From Ferruginibacter yonginensis (GTDB lineage: Bacteria; Bacteroidota; Bacteroidia; Chitinophagales; Chitinophagaceae): a DNA stretch of 64,000 bases. Position numbers and translations under genes: made by a program. Of this stretch, positions 34,755 to 42,994 are shown piece by piece. Under the pieces are notes generated by a model. That model searched no databases. It was not told where the DNA came from and saw only the letters and a list, made by a program, of their open reading frames with translations. The DNA is taken from the NCBI RefSeq assembly GCF_042651465.1, contig NZ_JBHSCZ010000002.1, positions 868,001-932,000 on the forward strand. Direction: 5' to 3'. Position 1 is the first letter of the stretch; each line of letters starts with the position of its first letter.

Positions 34755-35543
34755 TTGAATAGTACTTTAGTTTATATCATTGTTGGTTACATTGTACTCA
34801 TGGCATTGGTGTACTTTATACAAGAGTACTTTATTTTTAAGCCAGAAAAACTACAGCAAGATTTTCAATACGTTTACGATATACCGTTTAAAGAATTATT
34901 TTTTGATGTAGAAGATGGTGTTCGTATCAACGGGTTGCATTTTACCGTTAAAAAACCTTTGGGCTTGGTTTTATACTTTCATGGAAATACCCGTAGTATT
35001 AAGGGTTGGGCAAAATACGCCAGAGATTTTTTAAGATATCAATATGATGTAGTGTTGGTTGATTACCGTGGCTTTGGTAAAAGTACCGGCAAACGTAATG
35101 AACATGATATGTTGAAAGATATGCAGTTTGTGTATGATACGCTTGCAGTGCAGTATACAGAGCACCATATTATTGTTTATGGTAGAAGTTTAGGTAGTGG
35201 TTTTGCTGCAAAAATAGCTAGTGATAATAAGCCTCGGTATTTAATTTTAGATGCACCATATTTTAGTTTTACAAAAGCTATTGAACGTTTTTTGCCAATT
35301 TTACCCATAAGATATTTGTTGCGTTATCATTTACGAACAGATAAATGGATCAAGCATGTTAACTGTCATACCTACATTATACACGGTACAAAAGATTTTT
35401 TAATACCCATTAGCAACAGTGAAAAATTACAAGCATTGAGCCCCAAAAAAATTACGCTGTTACGTATAGAAGGCGGTGGGCATAATAATTTACCTAGTTT
35501 TAATGCTTATCATAATTTATTGAGAGATATTTTACAATACTAA
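34755..35543 (+). CDS. membrane-anchored alpha/beta hydrolase (BEM46-like), copy 1
   Basis: 262 residues with a TTG start. One N-terminal membrane helix (LVYIIVGYIVLMALVYFI) precedes the hydrolase fold. The oxyanion region is LYFHGNTRS, then DYRGFGKSTG. The nucleophile elbow GRSLGSG carries the Ser, IIHGTKDFLIP the acidic residue and GGGHNNLPS the His. This is the ABHD13/BEM46 type, of unknown substrate. It is a paralogue of the gene 9 bp downstream. Confidence 0.85.
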   Translation: MNSTLVYIIVGYIVLMALVYFIQEYFIFKPEKLQQDFQYVYDIPFKELFFDVEDGVRINGLHFTVKKPLGLVLYFHGNTRSIKGWAKYARDFLRYQYDVVLVDYRGFGKSTGKRNEHDMLKDMQFVYDTLAVQYTEHHIIVYGRSLGSGFAAKIASDNKPRYLILDAPYFSFTKAIERFLPILPIRYLLRYHLRTDKWIKHVNCHTYIIHGTKDFLIPISNSEKLQALSPKKITLLRIEGGGHNNLPSFNAYHNLLRDILQY

Positions 35544-35552
35544 ACAATCAGC

Positions 35553-36362
35553 ATGCCCATTCAGCCATATAAAATTTACCGTATCATTAAAATTACTTTG
35601 TTAATATATGCACTCATTGGTATAGCCTTATATTATTTGCAAGAAAAATTTATTTTTCACCCCACACCAATGGCAGCAAAGGATTCGTTTCATTTTACAC
35701 AAAAATTTGAAGAAGTACGTTTACCCATTAATGATGATGATACATTAAGTGTAGTTAAATTTTTTACAGACGATACACTTAAAAAAGGCGTTGTGCTTTA
35801 TTATCATGGTAACAGAGGCAACATTACCAGGTACGCTAGTTTTGTGAAACCTTTTACTGATAACGGTTACGATGTTTGGATGGAAGATTACCCTAGCTTT
35901 GGTAAAAGTGTAGGCGTATTAACAGAACAAAAATTGTACAGCCAAGCATTGCAAGTAAAAAAAATGGCAGATGCTCAATTTAAGACCGAACAAATTATCA
36001 TTTACGGAAAATCATTAGGTACTAGTATCGCAGCGTATGTAGCTAGCGAATCACCTGCACAACAGTTAATTTTAGAAACGCCATACTATAGCATGCAATC
36101 GTTGTTTAAAAGATATGCTTTTATATACCCCACTTCATTAATGTGTAAATACAAATTACCCACTTATACTTTTTTAAGTGCAGTAAAATATCCTGTAACC
36201 ATTTTTCATGGTACTAATGATGGTGTAATACCTTACAGCAATGCCTTAAAGTTAAAAAATGTATTTAAAACGAATGATACTTTTATAACGATTGATGGTG
36301 CTGATCATCAAAATATAAACATTCAACCAAGCTATTACTCAGCGTTAAAAAAATTATTATAG
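35553..36362 (+). CDS. membrane-anchored alpha/beta hydrolase (BEM46-like), copy 2
   Basis: 269 residues. The N-terminal helix is IIKITLLIYALIGIALYYL. The catalytic core is LYYHGNRGN, DYPSFGKSVG, GKSLGTS with the nucleophilic Ser, IFHGTNDGVIPYS and DGADHQNI with the His. It is a tandem paralogue of the preceding gene with the same topology, so the active site should face either the cytoplasm or periplasm depending on anchor orientation (not resolved). It is convergent with, and overlaps by 6 bp, the LD-carboxypeptidase gene. Confidence 0.85.
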   Translation: MPIQPYKIYRIIKITLLIYALIGIALYYLQEKFIFHPTPMAAKDSFHFTQKFEEVRLPINDDDTLSVVKFFTDDTLKKGVVLYYHGNRGNITRYASFVKPFTDNGYDVWMEDYPSFGKSVGVLTEQKLYSQALQVKKMADAQFKTEQIIIYGKSLGTSIAAYVASESPAQQLILETPYYSMQSLFKRYAFIYPTSLMCKYKLPTYTFLSAVKYPVTIFHGTNDGVIPYSNALKLKNVFKTNDTFITIDGADHQNINIQPSYYSALKKLL

Positions 36363-37265
36363 TTCTTTCAACGTTACGGTCTCTTTGCTGATATTTAATT
36401 CATGTACGAGCCCATGTTTTAAAGCATAGTTTTCCTTTGCATGGCTTACGGGGAAATCAAAACAAACGGGGTATGGGTAAGGGGCTACTATATCTTTGAT
36501 TATTTCATATACCGTTTTACCAAAAGGCCTTTCTGTATCTTTCATATCTGTGAAGCCTCCAATAATTAATCCTGCTAACTCATCTAATTTGCCATTGCGT
36601 TTTAGTTGATACATCATTCTGTCAATATGGTATAATTGCTCACCTAAATCTTCTAAAAATAAAATACAGTTTTTTGTTTTAGGCGCTGAGCTGGTGCCCA
36701 TGGTATGTGCTAATAATGTTAAGTTGCCACCAATCAATTTTCCTTTTACTTTACCTAATTTATTGAAGTTATGTGGCGCCACTTCATATTGTGCTTTGTG
36801 GCCAATTAGTGCCGCTAATAGTGATTGTACATAGGGATTTTTGTATTCATCGTTATTAAACGCACCTGCCATAGAAGCATGAAGAGAAGCTGTTTTATAT
36901 TGTTCAAACAAATGCGTATGTAAAATTGTAATATCACTAAAACCAATAATCCACTTAGGGTGTTTTAAAAATTTTGAAAAATTAATGTCCTCAATAATGC
37001 GACCTGTTCCATAACCACCCCTACCGCATAAAATAGCTTTGATGTTTTTATCATCTAAAAATTGTTGTAACTCTGCTAAACGATCTGCATCTGAAGCACT
37101 AAAATAATTTTTTGATTTACTACCAACTGTATTACCAATTACAACTTTATACCCTTGTTTTTGTAAAACTGATACACAAGTTTTAATATTTTTTAAAGGC
37201 ATATAACCAGCCGGACAAGTAATAGCAATTGTATCACCAGCATTTAAATATGGAGGAATCAACAT
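36357..37265 (-). CDS. S66-family LD-carboxypeptidase, cytoplasmic
   Basis: 302 residues. IPPYLNAGDTIAITCPAG at the start, CGRGGYGTGRIIEDINF, the nucleophile in IIGFSDIT (Ser110), the acid FLEDLGEQLYHIDRM and the base in FPVSHAKENYALKHG form the Ser-Glu-His triad of LdcA/MccF enzymes. No signal peptide, so it probably trims the terminal D-alanine of muropeptide tetrapeptides during cytoplasmic recycling. An MccF-like detoxifying role is the main alternative. It follows a secreted paralogue by 1 bp. Confidence 0.85.
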   Translation of the reverse strand: MLIPPYLNAGDTIAITCPAGYMPLKNIKTCVSVLQKQGYKVVIGNTVGSKSKNYFSASDADRLAELQQFLDDKNIKAILCGRGGYGTGRIIEDINFSKFLKHPKWIIGFSDITILHTHLFEQYKTASLHASMAGAFNNDEYKNPYVQSLLAALIGHKAQYEVAPHNFNKLGKVKGKLIGGNLTLLAHTMGTSSAPKTKNCILFLEDLGEQLYHIDRMMYQLKRNGKLDELAGLIIGGFTDMKDTERPFGKTVYEIIKDIVAPYPYPVCFDFPVSHAKENYALKHGLVHELNISKETVTLKEL

Positions 37266-37266
37266 C

Positions 37267-38295
37267 TTATTGTAATGATTTTAATTGCACAAAATTACTT
37301 GAAACATTTAACTCATGTAATGCACCCAACTTTAAGGCGTAATTATTTTTTTGATGCCCAACAGGAAAGTTAAAACATACTGGGTAATTGTATTCATTTA
37401 CTTTTTCTAAAACAATCTCCTCAATCGTTTTGCCGAAGTCTTCACCTTCATCATCTTTTTTAATTTTAAAACCACCAATAATTAAGCCTGCTAATTGGCG
37501 CAACTTGCCACTTCTTTTTAAATTATAAAACATTCTATCAATACTATACAAATATTCACCAGTATCTTCTACAACTAAAATTTTATTTGCTGTATTAATA
37601 TCGCTAACAGAACCAGCAAGGGTTTCAATTGTTTTTAAATTGCCGCCAACTAATGCCGCAGTAACAATACCTGTTTTATTTTGAGACTGAGGTATGGCTT
37701 CATACTGCATTGCATTGCCTTTTAAACATTGTTCAATACTTTGCAACGTTGCTAGTTGAACAGGTTCAGCTATGGAAGGGTTTACAAAACTGTTACACAT
37801 TTTTGCATGTATTGTTGCTATACCTAACTGACGTTGTATATGGCTGTGTAAAACGGTTACATCACTAAAACCAATAATCCATTTAGGGTGTTGTTTGAAT
37901 TTTGAAAAATTAATTTGGTCTACAATTCTTATCAATCCATAACCGCCTCTTGCAATCATGATAGCATCAATGGAGTCATCGTTCAACATCGATTGTAGAT
38001 CTGCTAACCGCTCAACATCTGTACCGCCAAATGTGAAATATTTTTTGCCAATTGTATTACCCATCTTTACCCGAAAACCCCAGCTTTGCATCATCTCAAC
38101 AGCATCTTTACAATCAACTTCATTAATAAAGCCAGCAGCACTAGTAATACCAATACAACTGCCTTTTTTTAAATAGGGTGGTATTTTGGTAGATGAATTT
38201 ATGGTACCTGAATTGATTAATTTTGTTGTATCGCCAAACACACTCCATGAAGTAAGTGCCATTGAAAAAGCGCTGATAAATTTTTTTCGATGCAT
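37267..38295 (-). CDS. S66-family LD-carboxypeptidase with N-terminal export signal
   Basis: 342 residues, collinear with the downstream paralogue but carrying ~38 more N-terminal residues. These begin HRKKFISAFSMALTSWSVFG, a signal-peptide-like stretch with a near-twin-basic start. The triad is complete: IIGFSDVT (Ser), VVEDTGEYLYSIDRM (Glu) and FPVGHQKNNYALKLG (His). The first copy therefore probably works in the periplasm and the second in the cytoplasm. The start is divergent from metG with 143 bp between them. Confidence 0.8.
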   Translation of the reverse strand: MHRKKFISAFSMALTSWSVFGDTTKLINSGTINSSTKIPPYLKKGSCIGITSAAGFINEVDCKDAVEMMQSWGFRVKMGNTIGKKYFTFGGTDVERLADLQSMLNDDSIDAIMIARGGYGLIRIVDQINFSKFKQHPKWIIGFSDVTVLHSHIQRQLGIATIHAKMCNSFVNPSIAEPVQLATLQSIEQCLKGNAMQYEAIPQSQNKTGIVTAALVGGNLKTIETLAGSVSDINTANKILVVEDTGEYLYSIDRMFYNLKRSGKLRQLAGLIIGGFKIKKDDEGEDFGKTIEEIVLEKVNEYNYPVCFNFPVGHQKNNYALKLGALHELNVSSNFVQLKSLQ

Positions 38296-38360
38296 AAAGT
38301 GCTGTTTTAGCTTTTTATTAGTTCAATTTACTCAAATTTCGCTATTGCCATTACATTCGA

Positions 38361-38421
38361 TATTTTTGCAGCAAAATAACCGTTCATAGTCGCAATAGTT
38401 TCGCATGTATTGAATGAACGG
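38361..38421 (+). promoter_or_regulatory. metG promoter box and leader inverted repeat
   Basis: TATTTTTG at 38361-38368 fits the TAnnTTTG box. Starting 12 bp later, CCGTTCAT (38380-38387) and ATGAACGG (38414-38421) form an exact 8-bp inverted repeat around a 26-nt loop. CTTTT then follows. The hairpin would begin close to the predicted 5' end of the metG mRNA, as an attenuator or operator would. Confidence 0.4.
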
Positions 38422-38438
38422 CTTTTAAAAATTTATAT

Positions 38439-40571
38439 ATGACAACACCTAAACGATATTTAGTAACATCAGCCCTACCATATGCCAATGGTCCAAAACA
38501 TATTGGTCACCTTGCCGGTGCTTACTTACCTGCAGATATATATGTACGTTACCTACGTGCACAAAAAAAAGACGTGGTGTATGTTTGTGGAAGCGATGAA
38601 CATGGCGCTGCTATTACTATACAAGCCATGAAAGAAAATACAACGCCTAAAGCAATTGTTGATAAATACCATGCAATGCTTAAAAGCAATATGGCTGATT
38701 TAGGTATTTCTTTTGACATTTACCATCGTACTTCTGAACCTTTACACCATGAAACAGCGCAAGCTTTTTTTACCGATTTAAATGATAAAGGTTTTTTAGA
38801 GCAACACGAAACTGAACAGTTTTATGATGAACAAGCACAAACATTTTTAGCGGATCGATATATTGTAGGTACTTGCCCTGTTTGTGGGTACGATAATGCC
38901 TTTGGTGATCAATGTGAAAAATGTGGTACTTCATTAAGTCCGGAGCAGTTAATAAACCCTCGTAGCACTTTAAGTGGTAATACGCCCATCAAAAAAGCTA
39001 CTAAACATTGGTATTTACCCCTCAACAAACACGAAGATTTTTTACGTAAATGGATTTTAGAAGATCATAAAAATGATTGGAAATCAAATGTGTTAGGCCA
39101 ATGTAAAAGCTGGCTCGACTTAGGTTTGCAGCCACGTGCCGTTACTAGAGATTTAGATTGGGGTGTACCCGTACCTGTTAAAGGTGCCGATTCAAAAGTG
39201 CTCTATGTTTGGTTTGATGCGCCTATTGGTTATATCAGTGCTACAAAACAATGGGCACTTGATCATGATAAAGATTGGAAACCTTATTGGAATGATAAGG
39301 AAACCAAATTGGTGCATTTTATTGGAAAAGATAACATCGTTTTCCATGCTATCATCTTCCCTGTAATGTTGCAACTGCATGGTAATATTTTACCAGACAA
39401 TGTGCCTAGTAACGAGTTTATGAATTTGGAGGGCGATAAAATGAGTACCAGCAGAGGGTGGAGTATTGAGATGGAAGATTACATCAACGATTTTGTAAAA
39501 CAACCCAACGGTGGCGAACAATTGGTAGATGCTTTACGTTATTACCTCACCGCTATTGCACCCGAAACAAAAGACAGTGAATTTACATGGAAGGGTTTTC
39601 AAGATGCTGTTAATAGCGAACTCGTTGCTGTTTTTGGTAATTACATTAACAGAGCTTTTGTATTAATGCATAAGTTATGTGGGGGTAAAGTGCCAAAGTT
39701 TCACAATGATTTAATGGATGATGCTGATAAGCAATTGTTGGCTGATATACTTACCACTAAAGCAACTATTGAAAAAAGTATTGAAACCTATCATTTTCGT
39801 GATGGACTTGCCGAAGTTATTGCATTGGCACGTAAGGGAAATAAATACATGCAAGATAAACAGCCATGGATCACAGCTAAGCAAATAGGCGATGATGGCC
39901 AGCCAACTGAAGCAGCACAAGCACTCATTGATAATTGCATGCACATTTGCTTACAGTTAGCAGCAAACTTGGCAATTTTCATCAATCCATTTTTACCAAA
40001 CACAGCAAAAAAAATGTGTTATATGATGAAGGTGGTTGATAAAATGCTCGATTGGGATAATGCAGGCACAACCAAGTTATTGAGTGTAGGTTATAGTTTA
40101 AGAGCACCCGAATTATTATTTAGAAAAATTGAAGATGCTGAAGTGGCTGCACAAATTGAAAAATTACAACAAAAAAGTAACCAACTTAAAATGAACGAAC
40201 AATCAACCGATGCGGCTGAAACACCTGCTGCACCTATATTAAAAGATACAATTCAGTTTGATGACTTTGCAAAAATTGATTTGAAAGTAGGTACTATTAC
40301 CGCCGCTGAAAAAGTAGAAAAAGCTGATAAATTATTAAAACTTACCGTTGACCTCGGTTTTGAAATACGCACCATTGTAAGTGGTATTGCCTTACATTTT
40401 ACCCCAGATGCTATTATTGGTAAACAGGTAGTAGTGGTGGCTAATTTAGCACCCCGTAAAATGAGGGGTATTGAAAGTAATGGTATGATTTTAATGGCAG
40501 AAGATGCTGCTGGCAAATTAAAATTTGTAGCACCCAATGAAACAACGAATAATGGTGCTGGTGTAAGCTAA
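38439..40571 (+). CDS. metG: methionyl-tRNA synthetase with C-terminal tRNA-binding domain
   Basis: 710 residues. Class I motifs are HIGH at 21-24 (PKHIGHLAGAYLP) and KMSTS at 334-338. The zinc knuckle CPVCGYDNAFGDQCEKC is in the connective domain (four Cys). Residues ~600-710 are an EMAP/Trbp111-type OB fold (FAKIDLKVGTITAAEKVEKADKLL, then LAPRKMRGIESNGMILMA), as in E. coli MetRS. It charges elongator and initiator tRNA with methionine. Followed by a strong terminator at 40591. Confidence 0.97.
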   Translation: MTTPKRYLVTSALPYANGPKHIGHLAGAYLPADIYVRYLRAQKKDVVYVCGSDEHGAAITIQAMKENTTPKAIVDKYHAMLKSNMADLGISFDIYHRTSEPLHHETAQAFFTDLNDKGFLEQHETEQFYDEQAQTFLADRYIVGTCPVCGYDNAFGDQCEKCGTSLSPEQLINPRSTLSGNTPIKKATKHWYLPLNKHEDFLRKWILEDHKNDWKSNVLGQCKSWLDLGLQPRAVTRDLDWGVPVPVKGADSKVLYVWFDAPIGYISATKQWALDHDKDWKPYWNDKETKLVHFIGKDNIVFHAIIFPVMLQLHGNILPDNVPSNEFMNLEGDKMSTSRGWSIEMEDYINDFVKQPNGGEQLVDALRYYLTAIAPETKDSEFTWKGFQDAVNSELVAVFGNYINRAFVLMHKLCGGKVPKFHNDLMDDADKQLLADILTTKATIEKSIETYHFRDGLAEVIALARKGNKYMQDKQPWITAKQIGDDGQPTEAAQALIDNCMHICLQLAANLAIFINPFLPNTAKKMCYMMKVVDKMLDWDNAGTTKLLSVGYSLRAPELLFRKIEDAEVAAQIEKLQQKSNQLKMNEQSTDAAETPAAPILKDTIQFDDFAKIDLKVGTITAAEKVEKADKLLKLTVDLGFEIRTIVSGIALHFTPDAIIGKQVVVVANLAPRKMRGIESNGMILMAEDAAGKLKFVAPNETTNNGAGVS

Positions 40572-40590
40572 TATATTTAATATTATTTGT

Positions 40591-40620
40591 AAAAAGCGAA
40601 AACTTGGTTTTCGCTTTTTT
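40591..40620 (+). terminator. intrinsic terminator of metG
   Basis: A perfect 13-bp stem, 40591-40603 with 40607-40619 (core GCGAAAAC / GTTTTCGC), with a minimal loop and a terminal T-run. Confidence 0.85.
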
Positions 40621-40685
40621 ATTTCCCCCAAGTGTTGCCTTTATTCCACAAGTATATTTAAATAAGGTTAATAATGTAGGCATTC

Positions 40686-40693
40686 TAATTTTG
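40686..40693 (+). promoter_or_regulatory. putative -7 box of the WG-repeat gene
   Basis: TAATTTTG fits TAnnTTTG exactly and lies 60 bp before the ATG at 40753, after the metG terminator. No clear -33 TTTG was found. Confidence 0.3.
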
Positions 40694-40752
40694 GTAACAC
40701 ATTTGCTTTTCATGTTAATACAAATACATAATACATTAAAATATACATTTTT

Positions 40753-41805
40753 ATGAAACAGAAATATAGCTTCCTCTTAGTATTGTTGGCAATTAGTACC
40801 AGTTTGTTTGCCCAAACAATTGATTATTCTTTAGTGCCATACAGACAAGGCAATAAATGGGGTTTTGCGGATGCTCAAAAAAATATAGTAATTGCACCAA
40901 AGTATAACGATGTAAACTGGTTTTCAGAAGGTTTAGCAGCAGTACAAATTGGATCAAAATGGGGTTATATCAACAAACAAGGTAAGTTGGTAATACCTGC
41001 AAAATTTACTGTAGCAAAATCATTTAGAAAAGGTTATGTACCTAACGCAAATAAAGCAGGTGGCGATTCTATCTTATTTGCTGGCGCTTCATTAGATGCT
41101 AGCGGATATGAAAAATGTATTACAGCTAAAGGTGTAGTACTCACCAAATGTCCTGCTATTAATGAAAATGCTGTAGTTGAAAATCGTATTCCAATTGAAT
41201 CTGTTACTATTGAAAAAACATACAGCTTACCTAATAACAATGGTTTGTTTGACAAGGTAGTTGATGATTATAAAGTGCCGGGTAACGATGAAACATTTTA
41301 CATTGCTCAAAAAAATAATTTGTACGGTGTTTTTAATAGTAAGTTCGAAACAATTGTTCCTTTTGAATATAACAGTATCAAACGTATACAATCAAACGGA
41401 ACACAGTTTTTACAAGTGCGTAAAAATGAAATGAATGGTATTATTAAAGGTGATGGTGTACAAGATATTGCTCCTGAGTATTCAAATTTAGTTTTAATAA
41501 AAGCTGATAATAATAAAGATTATGTTATCGTTAAAAAAGATGGTAAAACATACGTGAAAGATATCATGAACAATGATGTTATTAGTAACAGTTTTGCTGA
41601 TATTACTTATGATAACAATGGAGGTTTTGTAGTAACCGATAATAACAATATGAAAGGTTTTTATTTTATGGATAATACCACTATTGCACCCAAGTATGCT
41701 GATGTACGTATTATCAATCGTAATAGTAAGTATTTACAAATAAAAACCAGTAGTGGTAAAGTGGGTTATATTAATACCAATGGTGATGAATTTTTTGTAG
41801 AATAG
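40753..41805 (+). CDS. secreted WG-repeat protein
   Basis: 350 residues. A signal peptide (MKQKYSFLLVLLAISTSLFAQ) is followed by WG (KWG) repeats. The clear ones are GNKWGFADAQKNIVIAPKYND, GSKWGYINKQGKLVIPAKF (both given only as the repeat unit) and weaker units later (NNLYGVFNSKFETIVPFEYN, NNMKGFYFMDNTTIAPKYAD, SGKVGYINTNGDEF). WG repeats fold as short beta units, are common in Bacteroidota exported proteins and have no agreed function. The gene is monocistronic, between two strong terminators. Confidence 0.85.
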   Translation: MKQKYSFLLVLLAISTSLFAQTIDYSLVPYRQGNKWGFADAQKNIVIAPKYNDVNWFSEGLAAVQIGSKWGYINKQGKLVIPAKFTVAKSFRKGYVPNANKAGGDSILFAGASLDASGYEKCITAKGVVLTKCPAINENAVVENRIPIESVTIEKTYSLPNNNGLFDKVVDDYKVPGNDETFYIAQKNNLYGVFNSKFETIVPFEYNSIKRIQSNGTQFLQVRKNEMNGIIKGDGVQDIAPEYSNLVLIKADNNKDYVIVKKDGKTYVKDIMNNDVISNSFADITYDNNGGFVVTDNNNMKGFYFMDNTTIAPKYADVRIINRNSKYLQIKTSSGKVGYINTNGDEFFVE

Positions 41806-41830
41806 TTTTTTCATTTGTCCTTTTATATAT

Positions 41831-41857
41831 GCCCTTCCTTTTTGGAAGGGCTTTTTT
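41831..41857 (+). terminator. intrinsic terminator of the WG-repeat gene
   Basis: GCCCTTCC (41831-41838) pairs with GGAAGGGC (41844-41851), a 5-T loop, then TTTTTT. Confidence 0.85.
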
Positions 41858-41941
41858 ATTTGTCGACCAAATGACCATACGAATCGTTGAACGTTACTGT
41901 AGCGCTCTTTTTCATTGATAATTTTACAAAAAATTTAAGTG

Positions 41942-42391
41942 ATGAAATGTTTCTTAATAATGGCGTTCATTTGTTTAGCTGCATCTTATACAATTGATTA
42001 TAATAAAATTGATACTCAGTATGCATATATAACCAATGTGTATACAAAAAATGATACAACATTTATAGCAGCAGATTTTGTACAGATGCTTACAGGTAAA
42101 CAAGCTATAAAAGCTGCACAACAAAAAGGTTTGGCTGATACTACTTATAATGACGACGGCACAAAAATTACCAATATTTATGTAGCCAATGATTATATTA
42201 TTGTAAACCAACAACCTATTGTGCGTACTTTTGCAGTGGCAAACAATGCTGTATTTACAGAAGAAAATCTAACAAATAAAAGAGCAGTAATGTCAAAGAA
42301 AATCTTCGTAAAACAATTTAAAAATAACCTATACTTGCTTACTTTTAAGGCAGGTATTGTCACTAACATTCATAAAGTTTATTTACCTTAA
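41942..42391 (+). CDS. hypothetical secreted protein
   Basis: 149 residues from the ATG at 41942; a GTG at 41939 is in frame directly before it. A signal peptide-like start (MKCFLIMAFICLAASYT) precedes a small beta-rich domain. It includes TDYNKIDTQYAYITNVY-type strands, DDGTKITNIYVANDYIIV and a closing LYLLTFKAGIVTNIHKVYLP. The family is not recognised. The next gene begins 3 bp after its stop, so the two are probably expressed together. Confidence 0.55.
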   Translation: MKCFLIMAFICLAASYTIDYNKIDTQYAYITNVYTKNDTTFIAADFVQMLTGKQAIKAAQQKGLADTTYNDDGTKITNIYVANDYIIVNQQPIVRTFAVANNAVFTEENLTNKRAVMSKKIFVKQFKNNLYLLTFKAGIVTNIHKVYLP

Positions 42392-42394
42392 AAT

Positions 42395-42820
42395 ATGCGT
42401 AAAAAATATATATTGGTTATTGTTTTATTTGCTTTTGCCATTGGTGGCGGTATTTACAATTATATTTTTACAAAAACCGGTATTTATAAAAATGTTACCA
42501 ACCAAGGCAGTACAACGCTTAAAGGTAATAGTGCCACTATTGGTGTTTGGAATGATGGTTTAAATAATGCAGCTTCCATCGCTTTGTATTTGGATGATAC
42601 ACTCATCATCGATTCTCTACAACTTTCTTCAACACCTTACGAACATCAGTTAAATAACCTCACTAAAGGTGATCATATAATGAAAGTAAAAGTTATAAAT
42701 ACTGGTGCATCTACAGCAGTATCGCCACGTTTCAGTATAACTGATGCCATTAAAATCACTTCTTTCAACATCAATTCCTCAAAAGATTCTATTGGTGCCT
42801 ACACCATTATTGTACCTTAA
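42395..42820 (+). CDS. hypothetical membrane-anchored or exported protein
   Basis: 141 residues. The first 18 or so residues (MRKKYILVIVLFAFAIGGGIYNYIF) form an uncleaved anchor or signal. The rest is a predicted beta domain with NSATIGVWNDGLNNAASIALYLDD and HIMKVKVINTGASTAVSPRF, and the end KDSIGAYTIIVP resembles an Ig/CARDB-like fold. Not recognised. It sits 3 bp after the previous unknown gene. The function of the pair is unknown. Confidence 0.5.
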   Translation: MRKKYILVIVLFAFAIGGGIYNYIFTKTGIYKNVTNQGSTTLKGNSATIGVWNDGLNNAASIALYLDDTLIIDSLQLSSTPYEHQLNNLTKGDHIMKVKVINTGASTAVSPRFSITDAIKITSFNINSSKDSIGAYTIIVP

Positions 42821-42994
42821 AAAAGGTGAATATTAGCTCAATATTAAATTTCTTTTGCTCGTAATTTAAAAATCCTAACTTCGGTTTTTAAAAATAGTTG
42901 TTTAACTAACTAAATTTTAAAAATTGATAAAAGTTGATGGTGCAACCAACTTGTACCCTATTAAGCAAATAGAAAAAATAATAAACATAATCAA

